Notes: generated by a model from the letters alone, not told the origin. A stretch of DNA of 64,000 bases from Christensenella massiliensis (GCA_900155415.1 LT700187.1:248001-312000), one strand, 5' to 3'; positions 53,101 through 61,524 are shown, numbered from the stretch's first letter. Translations and numbers: made by a program.

Positions 53101-54133
53101 AAACGTTGATTACTGCGACCACAATGAGGATACCGGGCTTTACTATATCCATCTATACGCAACGGACAATGCCGGGAACCGCGCTCTGCTTTATACGACA
53201 CAAATAAATATGACGGGAGATAAAACTCCGCCTTACGCCTCCAGCGTGGAACCGGATGAATCCATAGTTCTTGGAGATACCTTTAATATTCTTGTCCATG
53301 GCCTCTCCGACATACAAGCCGGATACGAAGGCTGCGAGAGCGGTGTGGATCCTAAAACAGTGCAGGTAGGGATTTGGAGTGCCAAGGATGGTCAGGACGA
53401 CTTAAAATGGTATACTATGTCTACCTCGGATAATGTGAACTACTGGAAAACGGTCGATATTGGAAATCACGATTATGATTCCGGTATATACTATGCGCAT
53501 GTCTACGCTTCCGATCACGCCGGAAACCGAGCATTAGTAGGAACTGCTCAGCTTACAGTCGGCGGCGATAAGATTATGGGGGGCTCTTTAACAAGCAGCG
53601 CACAGCTCATGCGTTACTATACTTCCAATGCAGGGGCTAATAATTATGAAACATATCGTCAGGATTATATCGCAGACGGAGTAACGTTGGAACGCATTTG
53701 TGAACTCTATATCGAATGTGCTCAGGCAGAAGGAGTGCGGGCAGAGGTTGCATTTGCTCAGGCAATGAAAGAGACCGGCTGGCTGCGATTTGGCGGGCAA
53801 GTACAGCCAATGCAATATAATTTCGCCGGCTTAGGCGCCCTTGACGGAGGAGCTCAGGGCTTTGACTTCCGTTCAACATACGGTGCCGGTGAAGCAGGCG
53901 TACGTGCGGGTATCCTTGCCCAGATCCAGCATTTAAAATGCTACGCTTCGACCGAATCTCTCAATATTCTAAATTCCAGCGGACAGCCTTATGACCCTCG
54001 TTGGGATGCGGCTGTCAATAAATACGGCCGCGGTTCTTCTCCTTTTATCCAAACGTTAGGAGGAAAATGGGCCTCCGATTCTAACTATGGCTACGATCTT
54101 GCGAATATGGTCACTAAACTGTTAAATTCCTAA
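50156..54133 (+). CDS. Secreted wall hydrolase: Amidase_3, eight Bsp-like repeats, glucosaminidase
   Basis: 1325 residues. One N-terminal hydrophobic segment (about 13-33), then an N-acetylmuramoyl-L-alanine amidase domain (zinc His in YPGHSPS and GIHHNAEPG, catalytic Glu in ILLEAGFMTN, residues about 40-260), then eight repeats with a FAVW...GQDD(L/I)xW core (GBS Bsp-like), then a C-terminal glucosaminidase-like domain (about 1165-1325, Glu in FAQAMKETGWLRF, YNFAGLGA). It would cut wall peptide and glycan bonds. Start: TTG at 50156 is 4 bases after GGGAG, ATG at 50165 is 13 after; both are poor. Repeats 3-4 and 5-6 are a 651-bp tandem copy. A terminator follows. Confidence 0.92.
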   Translation: MSYMNLISSKKKSFLIVLVSIILAVVCIFGIYHIQSQAASGFVVYLYPGHSPSNSSKLEATLNEKVTIKLYNELTRRGYIVYITNSMTLAPDLPHILTEGPVGDDGKPASQYHFGTQLLPAINTPEKYNANIPAADLCIGIHHNAEPGYSIDDPVGSANGYEIYYSSTLTEDYGKNTETVTRSRDMANYLDQQLDSDFYINRRSGAVKDADVNSVTTRSKVPSILLEAGFMTNAYDRSQITKESNMEILAQRIADAVDLYSQKYPSDKNPPVLNSVTKNPAADSYWPGFEIAANVTDQKSGVDKVEFAVWTTANGQDDLKWYTATNMGNNNYQFYCDILKYHNGEGGEYNVHIYATDKAGNRALVGTTSVNVLADTTGPSVSAVTVTGAKNGIVYTPQFTASSTITDKQSGVKSVKAAVWSADGGQDDLKWYTAANTGNNQWSVDLDIEDHGNGEGLYYIHFYAYDQWDNSTLYASSITYECDETPPVRGDSLKYVNNPYAFTATLPVVDAESGVSKVEFAVWSDKDGQDDLLWHAGTEISPGTWQTYVNYTSHKKDTGTYNVHVYATDNCGNRALISATQTTVTGDVNGPTATSITPAQSFSGRTCTVSVEGVTDAEAGTEGYESGVKTVKFAVWTAKNGQDDIQWLTGKNLGNGKWQITFDVADHNYDSGLYYIHVNGYDNAGNYRLMKTTTATATGDFKAPTRGGSLKYVNNPYAFTATIPVVDNYSGVAKVEFAVWSAKGGQDDLLWHAGTEISPGTWQTYVNYASHKKDTGTYNVHVYATDNAGNRALISSTQTTVTGDVNGPTATSITPAQSFSGRTCTVSVEGVTDAEAGTEGYESGVKTVKFAVWTAENGQDDIQWLTGKNLGNGKWQITFDVADHNYDSGLYYIHVNGYDNAGNYRLMKTTTATATGDFKAPVFVGMDVSSAAPEYAFEVFADVLDDNSGVSKVEFAVWSAKGGQDDLTWYVGEKSGTMRYTANVDYCDHNEDTGLYYIHLYATDNAGNRALLYTTQINMTGDKTPPYASSVEPDESIVLGDTFNILVHGLSDIQAGYEGCESGVDPKTVQVGIWSAKDGQDDLKWYTMSTSDNVNYWKTVDIGNHDYDSGIYYAHVYASDHAGNRALVGTAQLTVGGDKIMGGSLTSSAQLMRYYTSNAGANNYETYRQDYIADGVTLERICELYIECAQAEGVRAEVAFAQAMKETGWLRFGGQVQPMQYNFAGLGALDGGAQGFDFRSTYGAGEAGVRAGILAQIQHLKCYASTESLNILNSSGQPYDPRWDAAVNKYGRGSSPFIQTLGGKWASDSNYGYDLANMVTKLLNS
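51608..52911 (+). repeat. Tandem 651-bp duplication inside the wall hydrolase gene
   Basis: Bases from about 51608-52259 are repeated at 52259-52910 with an exact offset of 651 (217 codons), differing by a few scattered substitutions concentrated in the first 120 bases. It duplicates two Bsp-like repeats in frame. Confidence 0.9.
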
Positions 54134-54187
54134 AACATTCGGCTGGACCGATAAAGTCATAAAGTCCGTTTATGAAATAATTCTTAT

Positions 54188-54223
54188 AAAAAAGCGCAGG
54201 TGCTATAAGCTCCGGCGCTTTTT
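54188..54223. terminator. Bidirectional terminator between the wall hydrolase and the sugar operon
   Basis: AAAAAAGCGC and GCGCTTTTT form a stem with an inner helix around AGGTGC; shared by two converging genes. Confidence 0.75.
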
Positions 54224-54251
54224 CTTTATAGTATTTTTGTTTTTAGCCTAT

Positions 54252-55145
54252 CTATTTTGCAAGCGTCTTTATATGATTTAAAAATTTATGATGCTCTATC
54301 GCAAAATTGCCGGAGACCGTTACATTTTCCGGTACATTTTTGGTCACCACGGCTCCCAGCGATATTCTTGCATAATCTCCAATGATAATGCGGTCTGAAA
54401 TAGTGGAATTGACTCCCAGCCAAACATCGCTTCCTATTTTTGCAGAGCCTGCAACGCAGGAGCATGCACTTATCATTGTCCTTTCCCCTATTTTTACAGC
54501 ATGACTGATCGACACCATGGAGCTGATTTTTGTATCAGTTCCAATAACCGTTGCATCCCACGGATAGACTGCGCGCATTATGCTGGATAATTGTAATATC
54601 TCTACACGGTCTCCTATTTGTACTTTTCCTTTATGAAGCACCTTTCTTGGGATTCCAGCCTGTTTTTTAAATTCAAATCCGCAGCCGCCTACTACGCATC
54701 CGGAATGAATAAAGCAATCATCCCCAATGACCGTTCCTTCTTTGATCACAGCCTTTTCGTCTATTATTGTGCGGTCCCCTATTACGACATTCTGCGGGGC
54801 GATATAAGCTTCAGGACTGATTTGACACCCATTTCCTATCTTTGTCGCAAAGCTCTGCCCAATATATCTCTCATCCATGCACAATTCATTATGTAAGTTC
54901 GCGATACACTGCCTCGGTTCAGATGCTACCGCTATCCCCAGCTTCAGTCCGTCAACCAAATCGATAACCGCCGGTGAACAAATAACGGCGCTCACATCCG
55001 CATTTTCCTTTAATTCCGGAAAATATTTGGCGTCTTCTAAAAACGTCAGCATTCTTTTTTCCGGCCGGCTCATCATCAAGCCGATACAATCGAATTCTGC
55101 ATCCCTTAAAAGTACATCCTTTTGAAAAAATTCCGATAACTTCAT
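54252..55145 (-). CDS. LpxD-like left-handed beta-helix acyltransferase
   Basis: 297 residues. N-terminal 100 residues (DVLLRDAEFDCIGL, KYFPELKENADVSAVICS) look like the uridine-binding domain of LpxD, followed by a hexapeptide-repeat helix (NGCQISPEAYIAPQNVVIGDRTII, IGDDCFIHSGCVVGGCGFEF) and the family His in SISHAVKIG. LpxD proper needs lipid A and is not expected in this type of cell, so it probably acylates or acetylates a sugar nucleotide of the surface glycan. Last gene of the operon. Confidence 0.85.
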   Translation of the reverse strand: MKLSEFFQKDVLLRDAEFDCIGLMMSRPEKRMLTFLEDAKYFPELKENADVSAVICSPAVIDLVDGLKLGIAVASEPRQCIANLHNELCMDERYIGQSFATKIGNGCQISPEAYIAPQNVVIGDRTIIDEKAVIKEGTVIGDDCFIHSGCVVGGCGFEFKKQAGIPRKVLHKGKVQIGDRVEILQLSSIMRAVYPWDATVIGTDTKISSMVSISHAVKIGERTMISACSCVAGSAKIGSDVWLGVNSTISDRIIIGDYARISLGAVVTKNVPENVTVSGNFAIEHHKFLNHIKTLAK

Positions 55146-55150
55146 TACCG

Positions 55151-56104
55151 CTACTCCTCACCTGCTTGATCCAATGTTTTTTCAATCACTTCTTCGATCA
55201 AAAACGCCGGCCTGTTCCGTGCAGCATCGAATGTCCTCCACAAATATTCCGCTACGATACCTATCCCGATATTCGTGATGCCAAATCCTACTAACAGTAC
55301 CGCGATCAGGGTGGGCCATCCTGCGGCAAACGCATTAAAGTCCAATAGCTTCCGTATCAAAATATAAATAGCATATATAATTCCTGCTAAAGAAAGGACG
55401 CCTCCCACGATCGTAACCGCACGAATCGGCGCAAAAGAGAAAGCAACAAAAGAATCTACAAATAATTTGATTTTTTTAGATAAAGTCCATTTGGATTTTC
55501 CTTTTTTTCGTTCGTGGAATACGCACTCAATCATCGTAGATTTAAAGCCCATATCCAAAACCTGCATAAAAATAGGTGTATTAGCCTCTACATTTTTATT
55601 GAGAATGCCGCGCACCTTTTCTGTGATCATAAAATTATTGATCCCGCCGGGCGGAAAATTCTTGATTGCATATTTACGGAACAGCTTGGAAAAGCCATGT
55701 GAAAATGCCTTTTCTTTCTTCCCGACTTTATCATTGTGCTTTTGTACCAATACAATTTCATAGCCTTCCCGAATCGTATCATAAAGACGTCCAATCAATT
55801 CCGTCGGCTGCTGTAAATCTCCGGAGAAAATCATAGTATACTTTCCGCTTGCTTCAGAAAGCCCGGCTCTAATAGCAGCATGCGCGCCATAATTTTTTGA
55901 TAGTGATATCAATTTTGCATCGATATGATAAAAGTTCTTTTTTTTCAGTTTTTCAAATGTATCGTCGACCGAACCGTCATTTACAAACAGCACCTCTATT
56001 TTGTATGGCTTATCCTTTGCATACGTGTCTAAGGTCTCACACAAATCGTCTACATTATCACTTTCATTATATAACGCCGTAATAATTGAAATATCGGGGT
56101 TCAT
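55151..56104 (-). CDS. GT2 polyprenyl-phosphate glycosyltransferase (DPM1/GtrB-like)
   Basis: 317 residues. N-terminal GT-A domain (ISIITALYNESDNVDDL; VNDGSVDDT; IFSGDLQQP in place of DADLQHP) and two C-terminal membrane helices (about 235-290). It moves a sugar from its nucleotide to a lipid carrier on the inside of the membrane. The two small EamA-like proteins encoded downstream in the transcript map (60261-60966) could flip that product. GGAGG site. Confidence 0.92.
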   Translation of the reverse strand: MNPDISIITALYNESDNVDDLCETLDTYAKDKPYKIEVLFVNDGSVDDTFEKLKKKNFYHIDAKLISLSKNYGAHAAIRAGLSEASGKYTMIFSGDLQQPTELIGRLYDTIREGYEIVLVQKHNDKVGKKEKAFSHGFSKLFRKYAIKNFPPGGINNFMITEKVRGILNKNVEANTPIFMQVLDMGFKSTMIECVFHERKKGKSKWTLSKKIKLFVDSFVAFSFAPIRAVTIVGGVLSLAGIIYAIYILIRKLLDFNAFAAGWPTLIAVLLVGFGITNIGIGIVAEYLWRTFDAARNRPAFLIEEVIEKTLDQAGEE

Positions 56105-56141
56105 CCGCTTCCGCCTCCCTAATCAATTTATCGTTTCCACA

Positions 56142-57185
56142 TCAAAAATCCATTGCAGGACTATTTTCTAAAGTATATTTTCTCACTTGCTCTAAGCTAT
56201 AGCGCCGTCGTAGCCCCTCTACCATAGCTTGTCCTACCTTCAATCCTGCCGTATGTAAATCGATAACGGGCTTTATACCTACATAGTCTGTTGTTACAGT
56301 CATATAACCCGGCGATACTTCTTTGGCGGGAAATTTTATAATTCCATACTTTCTTAATGATCCATAATCCAGATTCCCAACAATATGTATCAAATATTTT
56401 ATTTTGCGGAATAGCTTCGCATCAAGAAGCGCTCCCTCTTCTGCAATCAATAACTCCGAAGTGTCTTGTTCTGCCACAATTACTGCATCGGCGTGATCTA
56501 ATGTGTCATAAAAGTCATTCTTACAGTATTTTAAAACAGGATCGTAGGTGTGTACTGCTGCTCCGTTTTTTTCTAAAACATCTGTAATTTCTTTTTCATA
56601 TTTTCCTGATGAAATCAATGCAATATCAGAGTGGTATATTTCAATCCCTTGTTCCATCAAAAGCTTAAGCGCAACCATACCTACGTAATGGATGATATCC
56701 AGTCTACTATCATATTCATTCGTGCCCAATAAGGGAACGCCATATTTTATGCAAGCCTCTCTGTCTAAATCTTCTCTGCGGAACTCCCATGTTTCCATCA
56801 TCAGCGAGATACAGCCGTCTTTTGGCAAACGCCCTATTATTTCTTCTCCAATCGGCCTCACCGCCCTTAAATTCGTTACGATCTGAACTTGTCCTGCAAC
56901 AGCTGCCGGATCGTAAATTGGTGAAATCACCTCATCCGAAAAACCTAATTTTTGTTTCCACTCCCACAAATAGGCCTCCAACTCCGCTACTGTACCATAT
57001 CCGGTGTCCTTTACAACAGCATATACCTTTTGCGCACCGGCCAAAGCCGCGATCAATGGAGTAACGATAAAATATCCGGAAGCCGCCTCTGTTAACACTG
57101 TCATGCCGCGCAGGTCTAACTTCATCTTTTGTATCGACTGTTGCATCAGCCTCATTGCGCGTACGCTATCCTCTATCTTTCTCAT
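56142..57185 (-). CDS. Unrecognised Rossmann-like protein of the sugar operon
   Basis: 347 residues, no signal peptide or membrane helix. I do not recognise the family. Visible: a first half with LTEAASGYFIVTPLIAALAGAQKVYAV and VTNLRAVRPIGEEIIGRL, and a second half with DIALISSGKYEKEITDVLEKNGAAVHTYDP followed by ADAVIVAEQ, both arranged like the two halves of NAD-binding dehydrogenases such as D-2-hydroxyacid dehydrogenase or S-adenosylhomocysteinase, but with no clear GxGxxG. Situated between a glycosyltransferase and an aminotransferase, so a sugar-modifying oxidoreductase is likely. Function unknown. Confidence 0.7.
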   Translation of the reverse strand: MRKIEDSVRAMRLMQQSIQKMKLDLRGMTVLTEAASGYFIVTPLIAALAGAQKVYAVVKDTGYGTVAELEAYLWEWKQKLGFSDEVISPIYDPAAVAGQVQIVTNLRAVRPIGEEIIGRLPKDGCISLMMETWEFRREDLDREACIKYGVPLLGTNEYDSRLDIIHYVGMVALKLLMEQGIEIYHSDIALISSGKYEKEITDVLEKNGAAVHTYDPVLKYCKNDFYDTLDHADAVIVAEQDTSELLIAEEGALLDAKLFRKIKYLIHIVGNLDYGSLRKYGIIKFPAKEVSPGYMTVTTDYVGIKPVIDLHTAGLKVGQAMVEGLRRRYSLEQVRKYTLENSPAMDF

Positions 57186-57191
57186 AATGTA

Positions 57192-58280
57192 TTACTGCCC
57201 CAATAGCGTATGAATAATCTTTTCTGTATCTACACCCGTATAGCATGGCAGCGTGATCGTATTTTGTTCCAAATAAAGCGCATTCGGCTGCACATCACCA
57301 TATTTATTCCTATAATAAGTACAATTCGAAAGACAATAGGTCCCGATCGTGCTCTCGATCCCATTTTCCTTTAAATGCTTGATCAGACCATCCCGCTCTA
57401 TATGCTCCGGTACTGTAAAAACGAGGCTTTGAATATTATGCACCGCATTTTCCGCGCACTTCTGTGCTGCATATCCCATAGGCTCCAATGCCTGCGCCGT
57501 TTGCTTCTGTATTTCCAGCCGCTCCGCTACGATCTCATCCAGCTTTTCGAGCTGTTTGATCAGCATAAGACACTGCAGCTCCGGCAGCCGGTAATTATAT
57601 CCATAGGTCACAAAATCCATTTTTCCATTCTTATCGGTTGCCCCATGCGCAAGCTTTACAGATAAATACTCGGCATATTCATCACAGTTTGTTGTGATCG
57701 CCCCGCCCTCTCCTGCAGTCAAAAGCTTGCGTGGGTGAAAGCTGAAGCATTCGATATCTGTCAGGTTCCCCACTTTCACACCGTCTACAGAACTCCCGAT
57801 CGCGCAGGCTGCGTCATTGATCAGCGGGATACCTTTCTCTCTGCAAATACAAACAATTTCATCCAGCCCGGAAGGATTTCCTAAGGCGCATACAAAAATG
57901 ACCGCTTTGGTTCTCGGTGTAATTTTTTTCTCCAGCTCGTCCGGCAGCATATTATACGTTTCCCGGCTGACGTCGGCAAACACAGGCCTTGCGCCGCACG
58001 CTTCCACCACATTGACCGTTGCGGGGAAAGAGAAATCGGAGACGATCACTTCATCGCCTTCTCTTACGCCAAGCGTGTCCAAGCTCATGGCTAACGCGGT
58101 GGTCGCAGAGGTTGCGTTAAAGCTATACTGTGCGCCTGTATACTCACACATCTTCTGCGGGAACTCTCTTGAATACTTGCCTCTCGTCAGCATGCCGCTG
58201 TCAAATATCTCTTTGAATTCTTCTTTTACTTCGTCAAACGTAATATAGGGTTTGATCAGTTTTATCATACGATTCTCCAT
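57192..58280 (-). CDS. DegT/DnrJ/EryC1/StrS sugar aminotransferase
   Basis: 362 residues, PLP-dependent. The catalytic Lys lies in SFHPRKLLTAGEGGAITTN, preceded by NDAACAIGSSVDGVKVG; FSFPATVNVVEACGARPVFADV is the usual N-terminal motif. It adds an amino group to a keto-sugar nucleotide made by the epimerase/dehydratase gene 58280-59242. Its ATG overlaps that gene's stop (TAATG). A second enzyme of this family is at 61525-62607. Confidence 0.93.
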   Translation of the reverse strand: MENRMIKLIKPYITFDEVKEEFKEIFDSGMLTRGKYSREFPQKMCEYTGAQYSFNATSATTALAMSLDTLGVREGDEVIVSDFSFPATVNVVEACGARPVFADVSRETYNMLPDELEKKITPRTKAVIFVCALGNPSGLDEIVCICREKGIPLINDAACAIGSSVDGVKVGNLTDIECFSFHPRKLLTAGEGGAITTNCDEYAEYLSVKLAHGATDKNGKMDFVTYGYNYRLPELQCLMLIKQLEKLDEIVAERLEIQKQTAQALEPMGYAAQKCAENAVHNIQSLVFTVPEHIERDGLIKHLKENGIESTIGTYCLSNCTYYRNKYGDVQPNALYLEQNTITLPCYTGVDTEKIIHTLLGQ

Positions 58281-59242
58281 TATAGCTTAATATGCTCTTT
58301 ATACCAGTCAAGCGTTTTTGCAAGCCCTTTTTCAAAGGGCGTCGGCTCAAAATCGATCAAACCTTTCAGCTTCGCGTTGCTGGCATTATGACAGTCTACA
58401 TCCGCATTGCGGCGCTCTTTATAGACAATTTCCCCGTTAAAATTCATGTAGCCGCAAATTTTTTCTATCAAATCCTTGATCTTGATCTGGCCGTTCGTCG
58501 AAATATTGACGGCTTCCCCCGCCGGGAGCTTATCATACAGCTTTAAGATCGCGGATATGGTATCCCCTACATAAATAAAATCCCGCGACTGCATACCCGT
58601 TCCATGGATTTCCGGCGCCTCGCCCGCCATGATTCGTTTCGCGGTGATCGGAATGATCCCTGCAAGAGGTCCTTCATAGTTCTGCCGCGGACCGTAATTG
58701 TTGAACGGACGCACAATAAACGCGTCTAATTGATATTGATTCACATAAGAAAACAGCATGACGTCCGCGGCCGCTTTTCCGGCGGCATAGGCCGTAGTAG
58801 CCTTAAAAGGATGATTTTCGTCCATCGGTTCATAGACTGCAGACCCATAGACCTCAGACGAAGAAAAATGGCATAGCGTATGAAATGCCCCCTTGCGCTG
58901 CAGCTCCAATAAGTTTTTTATGATATTCACATTTGTCATATAAGCATTCAGCGGATTGATAAAGGAGTAATTCAGCGCTTTTGTAGCACAATTGAATACG
59001 ATATCGATATCGTATTGCTCCATAATATAATCAAGAGTTCCCTCTATCTCTGCATCATCTTTGATAAAGACAGCTCCCCGCTTAAGCGCCTGTTCAAGAT
59101 TGCTTCTGTGACCAACAAAAAGGTTGTCTACCACAACAACCTTTTTTGCTCCCTCATCCAGTAATCGGTCTACTAAATGACTCCCAATAAATCCTGCTCC
59201 TCCGGTGACCAAAATATTGGCCCGTTCGATTTTTGCTCTCAC
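58280..59242 (-). CDS. NAD-dependent nucleotide-sugar epimerase/dehydratase
   Basis: 320 residues, extended SDR. Cofactor loop GGAGFIG (residues 14-20), catalytic YxxxK in TTAYAAGKAAAD, and RPFNNYGPRQ for substrate. Catalytic Ser is in FSSSEVYG. It likely produces a 4-keto or epimerised sugar for the DegT enzyme. Overlaps the next gene (59239-60243) by 4 bases. Confidence 0.93.
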   Translation of the reverse strand: MRAKIERANILVTGGAGFIGSHLVDRLLDEGAKKVVVVDNLFVGHRSNLEQALKRGAVFIKDDAEIEGTLDYIMEQYDIDIVFNCATKALNYSFINPLNAYMTNVNIIKNLLELQRKGAFHTLCHFSSSEVYGSAVYEPMDENHPFKATTAYAAGKAAADVMLFSYVNQYQLDAFIVRPFNNYGPRQNYEGPLAGIIPITAKRIMAGEAPEIHGTGMQSRDFIYVGDTISAILKLYDKLPAGEAVNISTNGQIKIKDLIEKICGYMNFNGEIVYKERRNADVDCHNASNAKLKGLIDFEPTPFEKGLAKTLDWYKEHIKL

Positions 59243-60243
59243 GCTTTCACCTCATTTTTGTTTAGGCTGCAATCTGCTTTTTCCAATATCTCCAGCACTC
59301 GGATGCCTTGATCCGGTCCTGAGATAGACTGCTTATTTTCACGGATACATTCGGCAAAATGTGTGAGACTGTTCAGAAGAGAATCTTCCCGCTCTATATT
59401 GGGAACATATAGGTCTCCCATACGCACTTTCGCTTCATATTTCCCGTATTCACTAAACAATTCTTTGTTGATCTCTACGCCTTTATCATAAATCATCAGT
59501 TTTTCCGATTCTTTCAAATCGTCAAATACGATCATTTTATGAGTTCCGCTGATAATGATCGTCCTTTCTTTCAAGGGCGATATCCAACTGGACTTCAGCA
59601 TAGCAATAAAATTGGAATACTGGATCGTCAAATAGGTCAGGACCTCTTGGTCTCCAAATTTCTTGACTCCCATGCATTCCACGTCCCGCGCATGCTTTCC
59701 ATTACATAAATAATCTAAGATCGCAAGATCGTGCACCGCAAGATCCCACATCGCATTCATATCGTTTTTGATATGAGGTCCAAGGTTGGCACGATTCGAC
59801 TCAAAGAAGATCAGCTCCCCCAACTCTCCGCTGTCTATGATCTCTTTTATTTTACGAATGATCGGATGATAGACAAGAATATGATCGATATGGATCAATA
59901 CGCCATTCTCCTCGGCAAGCCTTTTCAAGAGCTTCGCATCCTCCAATTTCGTTGCCATCGGCTTTTCCATAAAAAGATGCTTCTTTGCTTTCAATACTTC
60001 CCGCGCTACGATCTGGCCTATTTCATTGCGCAGCGCTACCGCGCACATATCAACGGCGGCATCTGCAATCACGTCTTTGTAATCCGTATAGTATTTTACC
60101 TTGTCTCCATACAGATTTTTCGCTTTCGCAAGCTTCTTTTCGTCCACATCGCAAATTCCATATAAATTGAAATCCTTGCTCACATTCAGATTGCGCGCAA
60201 TATTAGGACCCCAATATCCAAATCCAATCAAAACTGCATTCAT
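59239..60243 (-). CDS. Gfo/Idh/MocA-family sugar oxidoreductase (WlbA-like)
   Basis: 334 residues. N-terminal NAD loop GFGYWGPNIARNL, EKPMA motif (residue about 95) and the HIDHILVYHP/MWDLAVHDLAILDYL segments typical of WlbA-type 3-dehydrogenases of UDP-GlcNAc-uronate. Together with the hexapeptide acetyltransferase and the aminotransferase (61525-62607) it could make a 2,3-diacetamido sugar. This is the only Gfo/Idh enzyme in the window, but its context is glycan synthesis, not the C-glycoside cluster 30 kb away. Confidence 0.92.
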   Translation of the reverse strand: MNAVLIGFGYWGPNIARNLNVSKDFNLYGICDVDEKKLAKAKNLYGDKVKYYTDYKDVIADAAVDMCAVALRNEIGQIVAREVLKAKKHLFMEKPMATKLEDAKLLKRLAEENGVLIHIDHILVYHPIIRKIKEIIDSGELGELIFFESNRANLGPHIKNDMNAMWDLAVHDLAILDYLCNGKHARDVECMGVKKFGDQEVLTYLTIQYSNFIAMLKSSWISPLKERTIIISGTHKMIVFDDLKESEKLMIYDKGVEINKELFSEYGKYEAKVRMGDLYVPNIEREDSLLNSLTHFAECIRENKQSISGPDQGIRVLEILEKADCSLNKNEVKA

Positions 60244-60260
60244 TTTCTTATCCTTGCCTT

Positions 60261-60614
60261 CTAAAAGATTTTTAAGCTAAAAATAATGACACCCGCAACG
60301 ATCAGTAAATTACCGATCAATTTTCTCTTGGTGATCTTTTCCCGCAAAATGACTGCGCTCAATATCATTACGAACACATAGCCCAGCGACTCGATCACCG
60401 CGCCGTATTTTAACGGAATAAACTGATATACATAGAGCGGGATCAGCATGGCGATAAAAAGCAGCAAATAGCCGATAATCACAAACTTATTCAGATATTG
60501 CGCTTTAAAGCCCTTTGCTCCAATGTTTTTTTCGGCGCTGATCTTTAGCAATATCTGCGAAACAGATGAAATAAAGACCCCGCACGCCATGATCAGCAAA
60601 TAACTAATGACCAT
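60261..60614 (-). CDS. Small EamA/SMR-like flippase subunit (ArnF-like)
   Basis: 117 residues with four membrane helices, about half of a usual EamA transporter, as in ArnE/ArnF and SMR proteins. FIPLKYGAVIESLGYVFVMILSAVILREKITKRKLIGNLLI is typical. It overlaps the partner gene 60604-60966 by 11 bases, so the two are produced together as a heterodimer that probably flips a lipid-linked sugar. Confidence 0.85.
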   Translation of the reverse strand: MVISYLLIMACGVFISSVSQILLKISAEKNIGAKGFKAQYLNKFVIIGYLLLFIAMLIPLYVYQFIPLKYGAVIESLGYVFVMILSAVILREKITKRKLIGNLLIVAGVIIFSLKIF

Positions 60615-60966
60615 CTGACGATACCACTACGATCCCTATCAGTATGACCGCACTTCCTATTATATTTTCGATCGTAATGACCTCTTGGAAAAAAACGACC
60701 GCCCAAATCAAATTCCAGATAACAACAACGCCTTTATTGGAATATGCCTTCACAAGCGTAAAATGCTTTAGCACCTGCTGCCACATCAAGGCATATACGC
60801 CTAAAAACAACAGCTCGATACAGGCATATACAAAAAACATCGTCGTGAACATGCCTTGATTTGCCGCTGTCTTCGACATCACGCTGACAAAAGAATACAC
60901 GATAAAGGAAACGTGCATAAAAATAAAATTCCAAATTGTCGGCTTCCGGCTTTCTGTTAGCGTCAA
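60604..60966 (-). CDS. Small EamA/SMR-like flippase subunit (ArnE-like)
   Basis: 120 residues with four membrane helices, same size and end motif (NLIWAVVFFQEVITIENIIGSAVILIGIVVVS) as its partner. Starts with a TTG 8 bases after AAGGAG. Together with the overlapping gene it likely forms a two-subunit flippase for the sugar-lipid made by the glycosyltransferase at 55151-56104. Confidence 0.83.
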   Translation of the reverse strand: MTLTESRKPTIWNFIFMHVSFIVYSFVSVMSKTAANQGMFTTMFFVYACIELLFLGVYALMWQQVLKHFTLVKAYSNKGVVVIWNLIWAVVFFQEVITIENIIGSAVILIGIVVVSSDGH

Positions 60967-60979
60967 AATCTCTTCTCCT

Positions 60980-61513
60980 TTATTCAGGAATCACAAAACC
61001 GCATTTTGGGCATACGCCGTCTTCCGGTACTCGTTGTCCGCAGCGGCATACTTTCCCGATCGCTCTTGCCGGGTTTCCCACCACAAGCGTATAGGGCGGC
61101 ACATCTTGTGTGACAACGCTTCCCGCGCCTACCATAGCATATTTCCCCACTGTATGGCCGCAAACGACCGTACAATTCGCACCGAGCGAAGCTCCCTCGC
61201 AAATCAAAGTCGGCGTTACTTCCCATTCCGGATTTTGAGCCCGCGGATAATAGTCATTCGTAAAAGCTGCATTTGGGCCGACGAAAACCTCGTCTTCAAT
61301 CGTGACTCCATGATAAACAGATACGCCGTTCTGTATCTTTACCCGATCGCCTATCTGAACAGCATGATCGATATAGGCATCTTTACTAATGATACATCCT
61401 TCCCCAATCTTCACATCCTCGCGGATCTGAACATTGATCCATATTTTGGTATCCTTTCCAATCTTCGCATTTTCAGCAATATGAGCTGTTTCATGTGCAA
61501 AATATGCCGCCAT
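60980..61513 (-). CDS. Hexapeptide sugar N-acetyltransferase (WlbB-like) with C-terminal zinc ribbon
   Basis: 177 residues. Left-handed beta-helix repeats (IWINVQIREDVKIGEGCIISKDAYID, VFVGPNAAFTNDYYPRA) with the catalytic Asn/His region VCGHTVGKYAMVGAGS match WlbB-type 3-amino-sugar acetyltransferases. The last 30 residues add two CxC/CxxC pairs (CRCG ... CPKC), an unusual zinc-ribbon tail. Follows the aminotransferase gene on the same strand. Confidence 0.9.
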   Translation of the reverse strand: MAAYFAHETAHIAENAKIGKDTKIWINVQIREDVKIGEGCIISKDAYIDHAVQIGDRVKIQNGVSVYHGVTIEDEVFVGPNAAFTNDYYPRAQNPEWEVTPTLICEGASLGANCTVVCGHTVGKYAMVGAGSVVTQDVPPYTLVVGNPARAIGKVCRCGQRVPEDGVCPKCGFVIPE

Positions 61514-61524
61514 ACTTTTCCCTC

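Noticed and set aside
50156-54133. CRISPR array suspected from strong internal repetition
   Set aside because: The repeats are in-frame protein repeats with a 651-bp period and no regular spacers.
59239-60243. Gfo/Idh enzyme as the missing DgpA oxidase of the C-glycoside system
   Set aside because: It overlaps glycan-biosynthesis genes 30 kb away and carries WlbA-like segments, so a role in the catabolic operon is not supported.
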